A model generated the notes under the pieces. The model saw nothing but the letters and a program-made list of their open reading frames with translations, was not told the origin of the DNA and did not search any database. A stretch of DNA of 64,000 nucleotides. It comes from an uncultured Paracoccaceae bacterium. GTDB lineage: Bacteria > Pseudomonadota > Alphaproteobacteria > Rhodobacterales > Rhodobacteraceae. Of this stretch, positions 1 to 10,508 are shown piece after piece (the stretch's first letter is position 1; each line of letters starts with the position of its first letter). The translations under genes and the position numbers were made by a program. Location of the stretch: positions 1,214,071 through 1,278,070 of the forward strand of contig CANMTD010000001.1 in the NCBI GenBank assembly GCA_947500775.1, written 5' to 3'.

Positions 1-1
1 G

Positions 2-847
2 GAACCCCGCGAACAGATGCTGTTCCGGTCGACCGCGCATGGCGACGACGTGGACCGCCCGATCCAGAAATCCGACGGCGCATGGACCTATTTCGCGCCG
101 GATATCGCCTATCATTATGATAAGGTTTCCAGGGGCTTCGACACTATTATTGATGTGTTCGGCGCCGATCATGGCGGCTATGTCAAACGGATGAAAGCGG
201 CGGTTTCGGCGCTGTCGGACGGCAAGGTCGATTGCGACATCAAGCTGACCCAGCTGGTCAAACTGTTCAAGAACGGCGAACCGTTCAAAATGTCGAAACG
301 GGCCGGCACCTTCGTGTTGCTGAGCGATGTGGTCGATCAGGTCGGCCCCGACGTGACCCGGTTCCACATGCTGACGCGCAAGAATGACGCGCCGCTGGAT
401 TTCGACTTTGACAAGGTGCTGGAACAGTCCAAGGACAACCCGGTTTTCTATGTGCAATACGCCCATGCGCGGGTCTGTTCGGTGCTGCGCAAGGCCGCCG
501 AGGCGGGGATCGCCGTGGACGACGCCACGCTGACCGCCGCCGATCTGGCAAAGCTGGATCACGAGGCCGAATTGAACGTGGCGCGCAAACTGGCCGAATG
601 GCCGCGTCTGGTAGAGATCGCCGCGCGGACCCACGAACCGCACCGGGTTGCGTTTTACCTGTATGATCTGGCGTCGGACCTGCATGGCCTGTGGAACCGG
701 GGCAACGAATTGGCCGGTCTGCGCTTTATTCAAGAGGATGACGCCGCCACCAGTCAGGCGAAAATTGCCCTGGCGCGGGCCGTGGCCGTTGTTATTTCCG
801 CCGGTCTTGGTATTCTGGGCGTAACCCCGGTCGAAGAAATGCGCTAA
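2..847 (+). CDS. argS: Arginyl-tRNA synthetase, C-terminal part (5' end outside window)
   Basis: Class I aminoacyl-tRNA synthetase that charges tRNA-Arg in the cytoplasm. The reading frame is open from base 2, so the start lies upstream of the window and about 281 residues are visible. The KMSK signature of the catalytic site is seen as [10 protein letters not shown] near base 290. It is followed by the DALR-type anticodon-binding domain, ending in a [17 protein letters not shown] stretch that is typical of ArgRS. The gene ends in TAA, and 84 bases later the SPOR gene begins on the same strand. Identification is firm; only the N-terminal half, with the HIGH motif, is missing because of the window edge. 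Confidence 0.95.
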   Translation, partial: EPREQMLFRSTAHGDDVDRPIQKSDGAWTYFAPDIAYHYDKVSRGFDTIIDVFGADHGGYVKRMKAAVSALSDGKVDCDIKLTQLVKLFKNGEPFKMSKRAGTFVLLSDVVDQVGPDVTRFHMLTRKNDAPLDFDFDKVLEQSKDNPVFYVQYAHARVCSVLRKAAEAGIAVDDATLTAADLAKLDHEAELNVARKLAEWPRLVEIAARTHEPHRVAFYLYDLASDLHGLWNRGNELAGLRFIQEDDAATSQAKIALARAVAVVISAGLGILGVTPVEEMR

Positions 848-931
848 AAAGCCGACACCGCCCGGGGCCCGAGACAGGCAAAAATACCGGGCGGCGTTCA
901 AAAACAGGCCGCCAGCGGGCAGTGAGGCAGT

Positions 932-1909
932 ATGGCGGATATCGATTTTGATGAGTTCGATGACGGACCCGCGTCGCAGGGCGGCGGGCGTTTTCAAAAC
1001 GTGGTGAACTGGGCCGGGGCGCTGACCTCGGTCGCGCTGATCGCCGGTTTGGCGGTCTGGGGCTATAAGTTGACCATGCGCGATGTGACCGGCGTGCCGG
1101 TGGTGCGCGCGCTGGAAGGCCCGATGCGGGTCGCCCCCGACAATCCGGGCGGACAGCAGGCTGAACATCAGGGGCTGGCGGTGAACCGCGTCGCCTCGGA
1201 CGGGGGGGCAGAGGCGCCCGCCGACCGTCTGGTGCTGGCGCCGCGCCCGGTCGAGCTGAGCGATGAGGATCAACCCCTGTCCGAACTGCGTCCCCTTGCG
1301 CGGGAAACCACCGAACTTACCCCCTCGGTCGAGGCGGATGAACCCGCGCCCCTTGAAGAAACCGAAACCGTGGTCGCCGCACGGCTGAGCCAGGAAATCA
1401 CGGCCCCCGATCCGGTGGCCGCGGCCTTGGCGATGGCTGATCAGATCACCGATGGCGTGGAACCCCTGGCGCCGCTTGAACCTGCCGAGGCAACAGCCAC
1501 CCCCAAGATCATTCCCGCCAGCGTGCCGGGGCTTAGCCGGTCGTTGCGCCCGCAACCCCGCCCCGAAGGCGATCTGGCCGCCAAGGCCGCGCTGGCCGCA
1601 GTTGCCGCCGCCCATACCGCCCCCAAACCGGCCGAGGTTGAACCGGCATCTGTCGCGGCGGGCACCAATCTGGTGCAGCTGGGCGCCTTTGACAGCCCCG
1701 AAGTGGCCCGCGCCGAATGGCAACGGCTCAGCGGGCGCTTCGCCAGCTTCATGGAAGGCAAGCAGCGCATGGTGCAGGCCGCCGAAAGCGGCGGGCGCAC
1801 CTTCTACCGGCTGCGCGCCACCGGCTTTGGCGACATCGCCGACGCGCGGCGGTTCTGCGCCGCCCTGACCGCCGAAGATGCCCTGTGCATCCCGGTGGTC
1901 GCACGGTGA
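932..1909 (+). CDS. SPOR domain-containing membrane protein
   Basis: A 325-residue inner-membrane protein with a short acidic cytoplasmic N-terminus and one transmembrane helix at about residues 26-45. A long Ala/Pro/Glu-rich periplasmic linker follows, then a C-terminal SPOR domain from about residue 246 (starting LVQLGAFDSPEVA). SPOR domains bind denuded glycan strands at the division septum, so a role in cell-wall remodelling or division is likely. This fits the next gene, nagZ, whose GTG start overlaps this gene's TGA stop (GTGA), implying translational coupling. The linker composition is ordinary for alphaproteobacterial SPOR proteins. The exact function (FtsN-like or other) cannot be told from sequence. 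Confidence 0.88.
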   Translation: MADIDFDEFDDGPASQGGGRFQNVVNWAGALTSVALIAGLAVWGYKLTMRDVTGVPVVRALEGPMRVAPDNPGGQQAEHQGLAVNRVASDGGAEAPADRLVLAPRPVELSDEDQPLSELRPLARETTELTPSVEADEPAPLEETETVVAARLSQEITAPDPVAAALAMADQITDGVEPLAPLEPAEATATPKIIPASVPGLSRSLRPQPRPEGDLAAKAALAAVAAAHTAPKPAEVEPASVAAGTNLVQLGAFDSPEVARAEWQRLSGRFASFMEGKQRMVQAAESGGRTFYRLRATGFGDIADARRFCAALTAEDALCIPVVAR

Positions 1910-2916
1910 GGGCAGGCGCATACATTCTGGGCTGCGCCGGTCCGGCGCTTGGCCCGGAGGAGCGCCGCTTTTTCGCCGAGGCACAGCCCTTTGGCTTTAT
2001 CCTGTTTGCCCGCAACGTCGAAGATCCCGATCAACTGCGCCGCCTGACCGGCGACCTGCGCAGCACGCTGGGCCGGGACGCGCCGATCCTGATCGATCAG
2101 GAAGGCGGGCGGGTGCAACGCATGGGGCCGCCGCACTGGCGGCAATACCTGCCGCCGCTGGATCAGACGCAGGCCGCAGGCCCGGCCGCCGCCGCGCGCG
2201 CGATGTATCTGCGCGCCCGGCTGATCGCGGCGGAACTGCACGCTGTCGGGATCGACGTGAACTGCACCCCGACCTGTGATGTGGCGCGGCCCGAAACGCA
2301 TCCGTTCTTGCGCAACCGCTGTTACAGCGACGATCCCGATACCGTCGCCCGGCTGGCCCGCGCCGTGGTCGATGGTCAGACCGCCGGCGGCGTGCTGTCG
2401 GTGATGAAACACATCCCCGGCCACGGCGCGGCGCAGGTGGACAGCCATCACGATCTGCCGCAGGTCGGCCTGTCGCTGGACGATCTGAGGGCGCGGGATT
2501 TCGTCCCTTTCCGGGCGTTGAACGATCTGCCCTTCGCCATGACCAGCCATATCGTCTATGACGCGCTGGACCCCGAAAACCCCGCCACCTTTTCGTCCAG
2601 AGTCATCGGGATGATCCGGGGTGAGATCGGATTTCAGGGCTTTCTGATGAGCGACGATATTTCAATGCAGGCGCTGTCGGGCGATCTGGCGGCGCGCTGC
2701 ACAGGCGCGCGCGCTGCGGGCTGTGATGCGGTGCTGCATTGCAACGGCGATCTGGCCGAAATGCAGGTGGTCGCAGGCCACGCGGGCAGCTTCAGCGACC
2801 CCGAGGCGCTGCGCGCGGCGGCGGCGCTGTCTTGCCGGGAAACCCCCGATCTGGTTGACATCGGCGCGGCCGAGGCCGAGCTTATGACCCTTGTAGAAGG
2901 GCGGGCCGATGGCTGA
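1906..2916 (+). CDS. nagZ: Beta-N-acetylhexosaminidase NagZ
   Basis: Family GH3 glycosidase that removes GlcNAc from anhydromuropeptides during cytoplasmic peptidoglycan recycling. The start is taken as the GTG at 1906, which overlaps the upstream stop and gives 336 residues, the usual NagZ length. Upstream in-frame ATGs lie inside the SPOR gene. Visible family motifs are IDQEGGRVQR, the KHIPGHGAAQVDSHHDLP loop carrying the Asp/His catalytic dyad, and MSDDISM with the nucleophilic Asp. It overlaps scpA by 8 bases. The order SPOR-nagZ-scpA-scpB suggests a single transcript. Confidence 0.93.
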   Translation: MRAGAYILGCAGPALGPEERRFFAEAQPFGFILFARNVEDPDQLRRLTGDLRSTLGRDAPILIDQEGGRVQRMGPPHWRQYLPPLDQTQAAGPAAAARAMYLRARLIAAELHAVGIDVNCTPTCDVARPETHPFLRNRCYSDDPDTVARLARAVVDGQTAGGVLSVMKHIPGHGAAQVDSHHDLPQVGLSLDDLRARDFVPFRALNDLPFAMTSHIVYDALDPENPATFSSRVIGMIRGEIGFQGFLMSDDISMQALSGDLAARCTGARAAGCDAVLHCNGDLAEMQVVAGHAGSFSDPEALRAAAALSCRETPDLVDIGAAEAELMTLVEGRADG

Positions 2917-3700
2917 AGGTGAATTTGACTTCGAAGAGGACGACGTCGAAGCGCGGCTGGCGGCCGAGGCGCTGATCGTCGATGTCGACGGTTTCGAAGG
3001 CCCGCTTGACCTGTTGCTGACCCTGTCGCGCACCCAGAAGGTCGATCTGCGCAAAATCTCGGTCCTGCAGCTGGCCGAACAATATCTGGCCTTTGTCGAA
3101 CGCGCCAAAAAGCTGCGGCTGGAACTGGCGGCGGATTATCTGGTGATGGCGGCGTGGCTGGCGTTTCTGAAATCCCGGCTGCTGCTGCCCCCCGATCCCA
3201 GCGACGAAGGCCCCTCGGGCGAAGAACTGGCCGCGCATCTGGCGTTTCAGCTGGAACGGCTGGAGGCGATGCGCAAATCCGCCGCCAAGCTGATGGCGCG
3301 GGATCAGTTGGGGCGCAATTTCTTTGCCCGCGGCATTCCCGAAAACGTCGAACGCATCCGGCGCGTCACCTATACCGCCACCCTGCTGGACCTGATGCAG
3401 GGCTATGCGCGGATACGCACCAAGGATGAATTCCGGCCCTTTGTCATGGATCGCGATTCCGTCTTCACGATGGAACAGGCGCTGGACCGGATGCGCGGGC
3501 TGATCGGATTTGCGGGCGACTGGACCGAATTGATCAGCTACTTGCCCGAAGGCTGGGAAATCGACCCGGTGCGCCGCCGTTCGGCCACGGCCGCGACCTT
3601 TGCCGCCACGCTGGAACTGGCCAAACGCGGTGCCATCGAATTGCGACAGGGCGACACCTTCGCCCCCATTCAGATCCGAAAGAAAGACACTCATGACTGA
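2909..3700 (+). CDS. scpA: Segregation and condensation protein A
   Basis: Kleisin subunit of the SMC-ScpAB condensin, which compacts and helps segregate the chromosome. The 263-residue protein has the typical N-terminal FEGPLDLLLTL motif at about residues 31-41 and a C-terminal winged-helix region that contacts the SMC head. It begins 8 bases before the end of nagZ and ends in an 8-base overlap with scpB (ATGACTGA), so the two condensin subunits are translationally coupled. An acidic N-terminal extension of about 25 residues precedes the conserved core, as is common in this family. Confidence 0.93.
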   Translation: MAEGEFDFEEDDVEARLAAEALIVDVDGFEGPLDLLLTLSRTQKVDLRKISVLQLAEQYLAFVERAKKLRLELAADYLVMAAWLAFLKSRLLLPPDPSDEGPSGEELAAHLAFQLERLEAMRKSAAKLMARDQLGRNFFARGIPENVERIRRVTYTATLLDLMQGYARIRTKDEFRPFVMDRDSVFTMEQALDRMRGLIGFAGDWTELISYLPEGWEIDPVRRRSATAATFAATLELAKRGAIELRQGDTFAPIQIRKKDTHD

Positions 3701-4337
3701 GGCCCTGGAAGAAAGCCTGTTCGAAGCCCCGCCGATGGCCGAACAGGAACGGATGGTCGAGGCGATCCTGTTTGCCTCGGCCGATCCGGTCACCGTGGCC
3801 GAACTGAACGCCCGCATGCCCCACGGCTGCGACGCGGCCGAGGCGCTGGTCCATCTGCGCAAACGCTATGACGGGCGCGGTGTGACGGTCATGCGGGTGG
3901 GCGAGGCCTGGGTGATCCGCACCGCCGCCGATCTGGGCTTTCTGATGCAGAAAGAAACGGTCGAGGTGCGCAAACTGTCGCGTGCGGCCATCGAAACGCT
4001 GGCGATCGTGGCCTATCATCAGCCCGTGACCCGCGCCGAGATCGAAGAGATCCGCGGCGTATCAGTGTCGCGCGGGACAGTCGATCAGTTGCTGGAACTG
4101 GAATGGATCCGCTTTGGCCGCCGTCGGATGACCCCGGGCCGCCCGGTGACCTATGTGGTGACGCAGGGGTTTCTGGATCACTTCGGTCTGGAAAGCGCGC
4201 GCGATCTGCCCGGGCTGAAAGAACTGCGCGCCGCCGGCCTGTTGGAAAACCGGCCGCCCCCCGGCACCGGTCTGGAAACCGAGGAAGAACGCGAGGCGGC
4301 CGAAGATCAAAGTGATATGTTCGAAGACGAATCCTGA
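3693..4337 (+). CDS. scpB: Segregation and condensation protein B
   Basis: Winged-helix partner of ScpA in the SMC condensin complex. The start is the ATG at 3693, which overlaps the scpA stop codon; the longer frame upstream is antisense-like and not conserved. This gives 214 residues. Family features include EAILFASADPVT near the N-terminus and LSRAAIETLAIVAYHQPVTR followed by IRGVSVSRGTVDQLLE, the two winged-helix units. The last 25 residues are an acidic tail. It is followed after 14 bases by a small basic protein gene. Confidence 0.93.
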   Translation: MTEALEESLFEAPPMAEQERMVEAILFASADPVTVAELNARMPHGCDAAEALVHLRKRYDGRGVTVMRVGEAWVIRTAADLGFLMQKETVEVRKLSRAAIETLAIVAYHQPVTRAEIEEIRGVSVSRGTVDQLLELEWIRFGRRRMTPGRPVTYVVTQGFLDHFGLESARDLPGLKELRAAGLLENRPPPGTGLETEEEREAAEDQSDMFEDES

Positions 4338-4351
4338 CAGGAGACCGCGTA

Positions 4352-4567
4352 ATGAATATCAACAGTTTGATTAATATGGTGATCCGGCAGGTGATCAACC
4401 GGCTGGTGCACACTGGTATCAACAAGGGCATCGATCATATGTCGCGTGGCGGTAAACCCAACAACGAGCTGTCGCCAGAAGAACGCAATCAGGCCAAACA
4501 GGCCCGGCAGACCGCCAAGCGCGCCAAACAGGCCTCCCGGCTGACACGCCGGATTGGGAGGTTTTGA
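4352..4567 (+). CDS. Small basic protein downstream of scpB
   Basis: A 71-residue protein with a good ribosome site (CAGGAGACC) eight bases before its ATG. The N-terminal half (NINSLINMVIRQVINRLV) is amphipathic. The C-terminal half is highly basic (KQARQTAKRAKQASRLTRR), as in nucleic-acid-binding or membrane-surface proteins. It is the last gene of the nagZ-scpA-scpB run and converges with ureG 47 bases away; I see no clear hairpin terminator between them. Its function is unknown. Position and Shine-Dalgarno support it as a real gene. Confidence 0.75.
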   Translation: MNINSLINMVIRQVINRLVHTGINKGIDHMSRGGKPNNELSPEERNQAKQARQTAKRAKQASRLTRRIGRF

Positions 4568-4614
4568 TTAAACTTCTATAACAGTATGTTGCCGTTCGAC
4601 ATTAATGTATATGG

Positions 4615-5229
4615 TTAGCTCAATCCGCCGATGTCGCGGATAAGCGCCACGATCTCGGGCACACCTTTTGCCGATTTCAACGCGGAAAAAACGAACGGGC
4701 GGTCGCCGCGCATTTTCGTCGCGTCCCGCTCCATCACCTCAAGCGAGGCGCCGACATGGGGCGCAAGATCGGTTTTGTTGATGACCAGAATATCCGACTT
4801 GGTGATCGCGGGGCCGCCTTTGCGCGGGATCTCTTCGCCCGCGGCGACGTCGATCACGTAAAGCGTCAGATCGGCCAGTTCCGGGCTGAAGGTCGCCGAC
4901 AGGTTGTCCCCGCCGGATTCGATCAGTACCAGGTCCAGATCGGGGTGGCGGCGGGTCAGGTCGGCCACGGCGGCCAGGTTGATCGAGGCATCTTCGCGGA
5001 TCGCGGTATGCGGGCAGCCGCCGGTTTCCACGCCGATGATACGGTCGTCGGGCAGGGCCTGCAGCCGCATCAGGGCCTCGGCATCTTCCTGCGTATAGAT
5101 GTCGTTGGTGATGACGCCGACGGAATATTCTTCGCGCAGCGCCCGGCACAGGGCCGCCGTCAACGTGGTTTTGCCCGCACCGACGGGGCCGCCGATGCCG
5201 ATCCGCAACGGGCCGTTAGGGGAGGTCAT
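4615..5229 (-). CDS. ureG: Urease accessory GTPase UreG
   Basis: SIMIBI-class GTPase that drives nickel delivery to urease through GTP hydrolysis. The start at 5229 is fixed by the ATGA overlap with the ureF stop and gives 204 residues. The Walker A motif is [11 protein letters not shown] near the N-terminus. [11 protein letters not shown] carries the Cys-Pro-His metal-binding motif at the dimer interface, ESGGDN is the Walker B region, and NKTDL is the guanine-specificity loop. It is the last gene of the urt-ure operon and converges with the scpB-side small gene. Confidence 0.96.
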   Translation of the reverse strand: MTSPNGPLRIGIGGPVGAGKTTLTAALCRALREEYSVGVITNDIYTQEDAEALMRLQALPDDRIIGVETGGCPHTAIREDASINLAAVADLTRRHPDLDLVLIESGGDNLSATFSPELADLTLYVIDVAAGEEIPRKGGPAITKSDILVINKTDLAPHVGASLEVMERDATKMRGDRPFVFSALKSAKGVPEIVALIRDIGGLS

Positions 5230-5885
5230 GACCGGAAAATCCTGCTGTATTGGGTTTCGTGTTTCATCGAGGCGATATCGGCCAGAACGCAGCTGCTGGC
5301 AATAAGGTCCAGAGGGCGGGCGATAGCCTCTTGCGCGACCCGCTGGCAAAGCGGCGTAAGCCGGGACAGGCAAGTTTGCCCCTCAGTCTGGCCCAGCGGC
5401 ACAAGACGGATACCGGCAGAGACCAGATTGGCGGCAAGACTGTGCAGATAAAGCGTGGCCGTGGGGCGCAGCGGAATGCCCTGCAACCGCGCGGCGCGGC
5501 CCACCGCCACCGGATAGGCCATATCCGGCAGGTCCATACCCCACACATCGCGGGTGGTCCGGGCAAAGGCCGCGCCCTGTTTCAGGGTTTCCAGCGCCCG
5601 TTCGGCAGAGGGCGCCAGCGCCTCGGCCAGTTCCGCAACCTCGGCCAGCGCGGGATCGTCATCGGCGCGGTGGGCGGCGGTCAGCAGCATCGCGTCGCTT
5701 AGCCCCGCGCCATGTTCCAGTACGCTCGACAGCCAGTCGGACAGATCGGATGCGCTGCGCACATCGCCCACCTCGACCGCCCATTCCAGCCCGTGGCTAT
5801 AGCTGAAGGCCCCGACCGGATACCCCGGCGACAGCCATTGGGTCAGCGTCAGCAACGCCTCGTGCGGCAGGGCGTCAGTGGGCAT
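5226..5885 (-). CDS. ureF: Urease accessory protein UreF
   Basis: All-helical protein that bridges UreG to the UreD-urease complex and gates GTPase activity. The ATG at 5885 gives 219 residues beginning [19 protein letters not shown], followed by the family motif [16 protein letters not shown]. It overlaps ureE by 11 bases and ureG by 4, so translation of the three accessory proteins is coupled. The length is normal for UreF. Confidence 0.94.
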   Translation of the reverse strand: MPTDALPHEALLTLTQWLSPGYPVGAFSYSHGLEWAVEVGDVRSASDLSDWLSSVLEHGAGLSDAMLLTAAHRADDDPALAEVAELAEALAPSAERALETLKQGAAFARTTRDVWGMDLPDMAYPVAVGRAARLQGIPLRPTATLYLHSLAANLVSAGIRLVPLGQTEGQTCLSRLTPLCQRVAQEAIARPLDLIASSCVLADIASMKHETQYSRIFRS

Positions 5886-6324
5886 GGGAATGGGTGCGCC
5901 CGTGGCCATAGGCGCCGCCTTCGGGGGTGAAGGGTTCCGATACCTCGCGCAGGGTCGCGCCCAGTTTCTGCAGCATGTCCTGAATGACATGATCGCGCTG
6001 GATCAACAGCCGGGCGGCTTCGATCTGACAGGGCATGTGGCGGTTGCCGATATGCCAGGCCAGCCGCACCAGATCGGGGCCGGTGATTTCCAGCAAATCC
6101 TCATCGGCGGCGACCACTTCGATCAGGCGGCCATCGCTCAGCGCGAAAGCGTCGCCCTGGTTCAGCGATGTGGTCTGCGGCAGGTCCACCAGAAAATCGG
6201 CGCCATCGGCCGTGGTCAGCCGTTTGCGGCGCAAGAATCGTTCGTCATAGGTCAGCGTGCATTGGTCCGCGGCCCCGGTCCAATGGCCGCGGGTTCGGAT
6301 GTCGTGACAGTTCGGCAAGCTCAT
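5875..6324 (-). CDS. ureE: Urease nickel metallochaperone UreE
   Basis: Dimeric nickel chaperone that hands Ni2+ to UreG. The ATG at 6324 gives 149 residues; an upstream in-frame ATG would run into ureC. The conserved WHIGNRHMPCQI segment carries the interface histidines, and the C-terminus ends in a His-rich tail ([11 protein letters not shown]) expected to bind extra nickel. It lies 10 bases after ureC and overlaps ureF by 11 bases. Confidence 0.94.
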   Translation of the reverse strand: MSLPNCHDIRTRGHWTGAADQCTLTYDERFLRRKRLTTADGADFLVDLPQTTSLNQGDAFALSDGRLIEVVAADEDLLEITGPDLVRLAWHIGNRHMPCQIEAARLLIQRDHVIQDMLQKLGATLREVSEPFTPEGGAYGHGRTHSHAH

Positions 6325-6334
6325 TCCGGCCCCT

Positions 6335-8043
<1,709 letters not shown>

Positions 8044-8044
<1 letters not shown>

Positions 8045-8349
8045 CAGAGGTCCCCCATCACGGCTTGATTGAAGCCGAACACGCGCCGCGCGCCCGACAG
8101 CGGGATCAGCTGCACCTCGCGCCGTTGGCCCGGCTCGAACCGCACGGCGGTGCCTGCGGCGATGTCCAGCCGCGTGCCATGGGCGGCGGCGCGGTCAAAC
8201 TCCAGCGCGGGGTTGGTTTCGGCGAAATGGTAATGGCTGCCGACCTGCACCGGGCGGTCGCCGGTATTGGCCACCATCAGGGTGATCGCGGCGGCATCCG
8301 CATTCAGCGTCAGATCGCCGGCGGCGGGGAACAGTTCGCCCGGGATCAT
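8044..8349 (-). CDS. ureB: Urease beta subunit
   Basis: Small structural subunit of urease, 101 residues starting [13 protein letters not shown], which is the canonical UreB N-terminus. I chose the ATG at 8349 rather than the one 12 bases upstream because it overlaps the stop codon of the preceding 55-codon ORF as ATGA, the same coupling used throughout this operon. Other family features are [11 protein letters not shown] and the C-terminal [11 protein letters not shown]. Confidence 0.95.
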
Positions 8350-8513
8350 TTCCGCATCCACGCCACGCCAGCGGTCACGCCAAAGGCCACAAGGCCCAGC
8401 ACCAGCGGCAACCAGATTTCCGCGCCATGCGGATGCGTGTGAATGCCGGGATGCGCCAGCGCGGGGCCGGCGGTTGCGGCAAGGGCGGTGATCAGGGGCA
8501 GGAACAGTTTCAT
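8346..8513 (-). CDS. Small His-rich membrane peptide inside the urease operon
   Basis: A 55-residue ORF between ureA and ureB. Its ATG at 8513 is preceded by GGAGAC seven bases upstream, and its TGA overlaps the ureB ATG. The translation reads as a cleavable signal peptide ([20 protein letters not shown]), then a His-rich segment ([10 protein letters not shown]), then one transmembrane helix ending in WMRK. HupE/UreJ nickel permeases also begin with a signal peptide and an N-terminal HP(G) histidine cluster, so this could be a shortened relative or a periplasmic nickel-binding peptide. That is inference. The Shine-Dalgarno site and the two-sided coupling make a real gene likely. Confidence 0.72.
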   Translation of the reverse strand: MKLFLPLITALAATAGPALAHPGIHTHPHGAEIWLPLVLGLVAFGVTAGVAWMRK

Positions 8514-8525
8514 CTGTCGGGTCTC

Positions 8526-8828
8526 CTAGCGGATCGGGTTGTGGACGGTGACTAGTTTGGTGCCATCGGGAAAGGTGGCTTCGACCTGAACCTCGTGGAT
8601 CATTTCGGGCACGCCGGGCATACAGTTGTCGCGGGTCACGACCTGCGCGCCCGCCTGCATCATATCGGCGACCGAGCGGCCATCGCGCGCGCCTTCGACA
8701 ACCACATCGGTGATCAGGGCGATCGCTTCGGGGTGGTTCAGCTTGACGCCGCGCGCCAGCCGCTTGCGCGCGACCTCGGCGGCCATGGCGATCAGCAGTT
8801 TGTCTTTTTCACGGGGGGTCAATTGCAT
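8526..8828 (-). CDS. ureA: Urease gamma subunit
   Basis: Small structural subunit of urease, 100 residues, starting [17 protein letters not shown]. The ATG at 8828 is one base after the ureD stop; an upstream in-frame start would extend into ureD. The family motif [20 protein letters not shown] and the C-terminal VTVHNPI are present. Together with ureB and ureC it forms the urease (alpha-beta-gamma)3 complex. Confidence 0.96.
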   Translation of the reverse strand: MQLTPREKDKLLIAMAAEVARKRLARGVKLNHPEAIALITDVVVEGARDGRSVADMMQAGAQVVTRDNCMPGVPEMIHEVQVEATFPDGTKLVTVHNPIR

Positions 8829-8829
8829 C

Positions 8830-9747
8830 TTACAACATCCATGTTCGGGGCAGGGCGCCGCCATTCAGCCGGGTCAGAACCGGCACAAGTGTCTGGCGCA
8901 AAACGAAACTGTCGGGGGCCAGCAGCCGGGCAAACAACAGGCCGGGGCGGATCAGGCTGACCCCGCCGGTGGGCGGCATCAGCGCGCGTAACGGGGCCAG
9001 ATGGGTCTCGGCCTGCGGTCCGGCAAAGAGGATACCAGCCATCGCTCCGGCGCCTGCGGCCACGGCCGGGCGGGTCAGATGGGCCTGAACATCGCCGCTC
9101 AGGTGCAGCGTATCGGCAAAGATCAATTTGCCATCGCGGCGCAGGTGAATTCGGTCATGCAGAGCCGCGTCCGACACGGTTTCGCCCATCGCGGCGCGGC
9201 CAAAGACCAGCGGCTCGACGATCAGGGCCGTGGCATCCCCGGCCATGTCGATCTGCAAGCTGCGGTTCAGGGCCGATCTGTCGAACAGGATGGTTTCCTG
9301 TGGCAACCAGTCCAGCCGCGCGCCGTCGTGCAGCTGCAGGCGGGTGGAAATCTGCCCGACCTCACCGGGTTGGGCGCGGTATATCCGTTCGGCGGCCTGC
9401 GAGGTCAGCGTCAACCTGCTGTCCGCGCCCGCGGTGGCCGCGATGTTCAGGCGGTCGCCACCGGTGACCCCGCCTGCGGTGTTGACCATGACGCCGGTCA
9501 CGCGTTCCGCTCCGCAGCGCGGGAACAGCATTTTCAACGCGCCCGAGGATCGCAGATCGTCCAGCCCCGACGCCGCCCCCAGGGCTTTGCTGGACACGCG
9601 CAGGGTTCCGATGGCTCGGGGTTGCGCCTGTCGGGCAGGCGGGGGGGATATGAGCGTTGCGCTGTTGATGGTCCGCTCCGATAATCGTGTCCCTTCGGTG
9701 CCATGCAGTTTTGGCGATGCAAAGAAACTGGTCGTATTGGGCGGCAA
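8830..9747 (-). CDS. ureD: Urease accessory protein UreD
   Basis: Scaffold protein that binds apo-urease and recruits UreF-UreG for nickel insertion. The core is typical of Ure[24 protein letters not shown] and [12 protein letters not shown]. The frame opens at a TTG at 9747, giving 305 residues. I see no ATG or GTG start that would keep the conserved core, so the start is uncertain by a few codons. The TTG sits in the loop of a perfect 6-bp hairpin at 9740-9755 (GGCGGC-AAAA-GCCGCC), which could limit or meter initiation. The gene follows urtE after 64 bases and is the first urease gene of the operon. Confidence 0.88.
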   Translation of the reverse strand: MPPNTTSFFASPKLHGTEGTRLSERTINSATLISPPPARQAQPRAIGTLRVSSKALGAASGLDDLRSSGALKMLFPRCGAERVTGVMVNTAGGVTGGDRLNIAATAGADSRLTLTSQAAERIYRAQPGEVGQISTRLQLHDGARLDWLPQETILFDRSALNRSLQIDMAGDATALIVEPLVFGRAAMGETVSDAALHDRIHLRRDGKLIFADTLHLSGDVQAHLTRPAVAAGAGAMAGILFAGPQAETHLAPLRALMPPTGGVSLIRPGLLFARLLAPDSFVLRQTLVPVLTRLNGGALPRTWML

Positions 9748-9811
9748 AAGCCGCCGATTTAGGCTAAGTTATGGTCGATATTTGCGCATATGCACTATCT
9801 TTAATCATCCG

Positions 9812-10507
9812 CTAAACCGATACGGCGGCGATCAGATCCTGTTTCGGGATGTCGGCCTTGCGCCCCGAGGTCAGAACCTCGCCCCGCCGCAGCACCACGA
9901 ACTGATCGGCCAGCCCATAGGCGAATTCGAAATACTGTTCGACCAGAACAATCGCCATCTCGCCCTGATCGCGCAGATATTCGATGACCCGGCCGATCTG
10001 TTGGATGATGTTGGGCTGGATGCCTTCGGTCGGTTCATCCAGCAGCAGCAGTTTGGGTCTGGTGATGATCGCGCGGGCGATGGCCAGTTGCTGTTGCTGC
10101 CCGCCCGACAGATCGCCACCCCGGCGATTGCGCATCTCTTTCAGCACCGGAAACAACTCGTAAATCTCGTCCGGGACCCGGTGTTCGGAGCGGGGCAGGC
10201 AGGCATAGCCGGTTTCCAGGTTTTCCGTCACGCTGAGCAGCGGAAAGATATCGCGCCCCTGCGGCACATATCCGACGCCTTTCTTGGCCAGCGTGCTGGC
10301 GGGCAGGGTGCCCAAAGCTTCGCCGTTCAGCGCGATCTGGCCGCCGGATCGCGGATGCGTGCCCGATATCGCCTTCAGCAGGCTGGTCTTGCCGACGCCA
10401 TTGGTGCCCATCACGCAGGTCACTTGCCCCACATCCGCCTGCATCGATATCCCGTGCAGGATCTGCGAACTGCCATAGTGCAAAGTCAGATCGTCAATTT
10501 TCAGCAT
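9812..10507 (-). CDS. urtE: Urea ABC transporter ATP-binding protein UrtE
   Basis: Second ATPase of the high-affinity urea transporter, 231 residues from the ATG at 10507. It has Walker A GTNGVGKTS, the ABC signature LSGGQQQQLAIARA and Walker B LLLLDEPTEGIQP. The GIQPNIIQQIG stretch is characteristic of UrtE as opposed to LivF. It lies one base after urtD. The next gene on the transcript is ureD, linking uptake directly to hydrolysis. Confidence 0.95.
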   Translation of the reverse strand: MLKIDDLTLHYGSSQILHGISMQADVGQVTCVMGTNGVGKTSLLKAISGTHPRSGGQIALNGEALGTLPASTLAKKGVGYVPQGRDIFPLLSVTENLETGYACLPRSEHRVPDEIYELFPVLKEMRNRRGGDLSGGQQQQLAIARAIITRPKLLLLDEPTEGIQPNIIQQIGRVIEYLRDQGEMAIVLVEQYFEFAYGLADQFVVLRRGEVLTSGRKADIPKQDLIAAVSV

Positions 10508-10508
10508 C

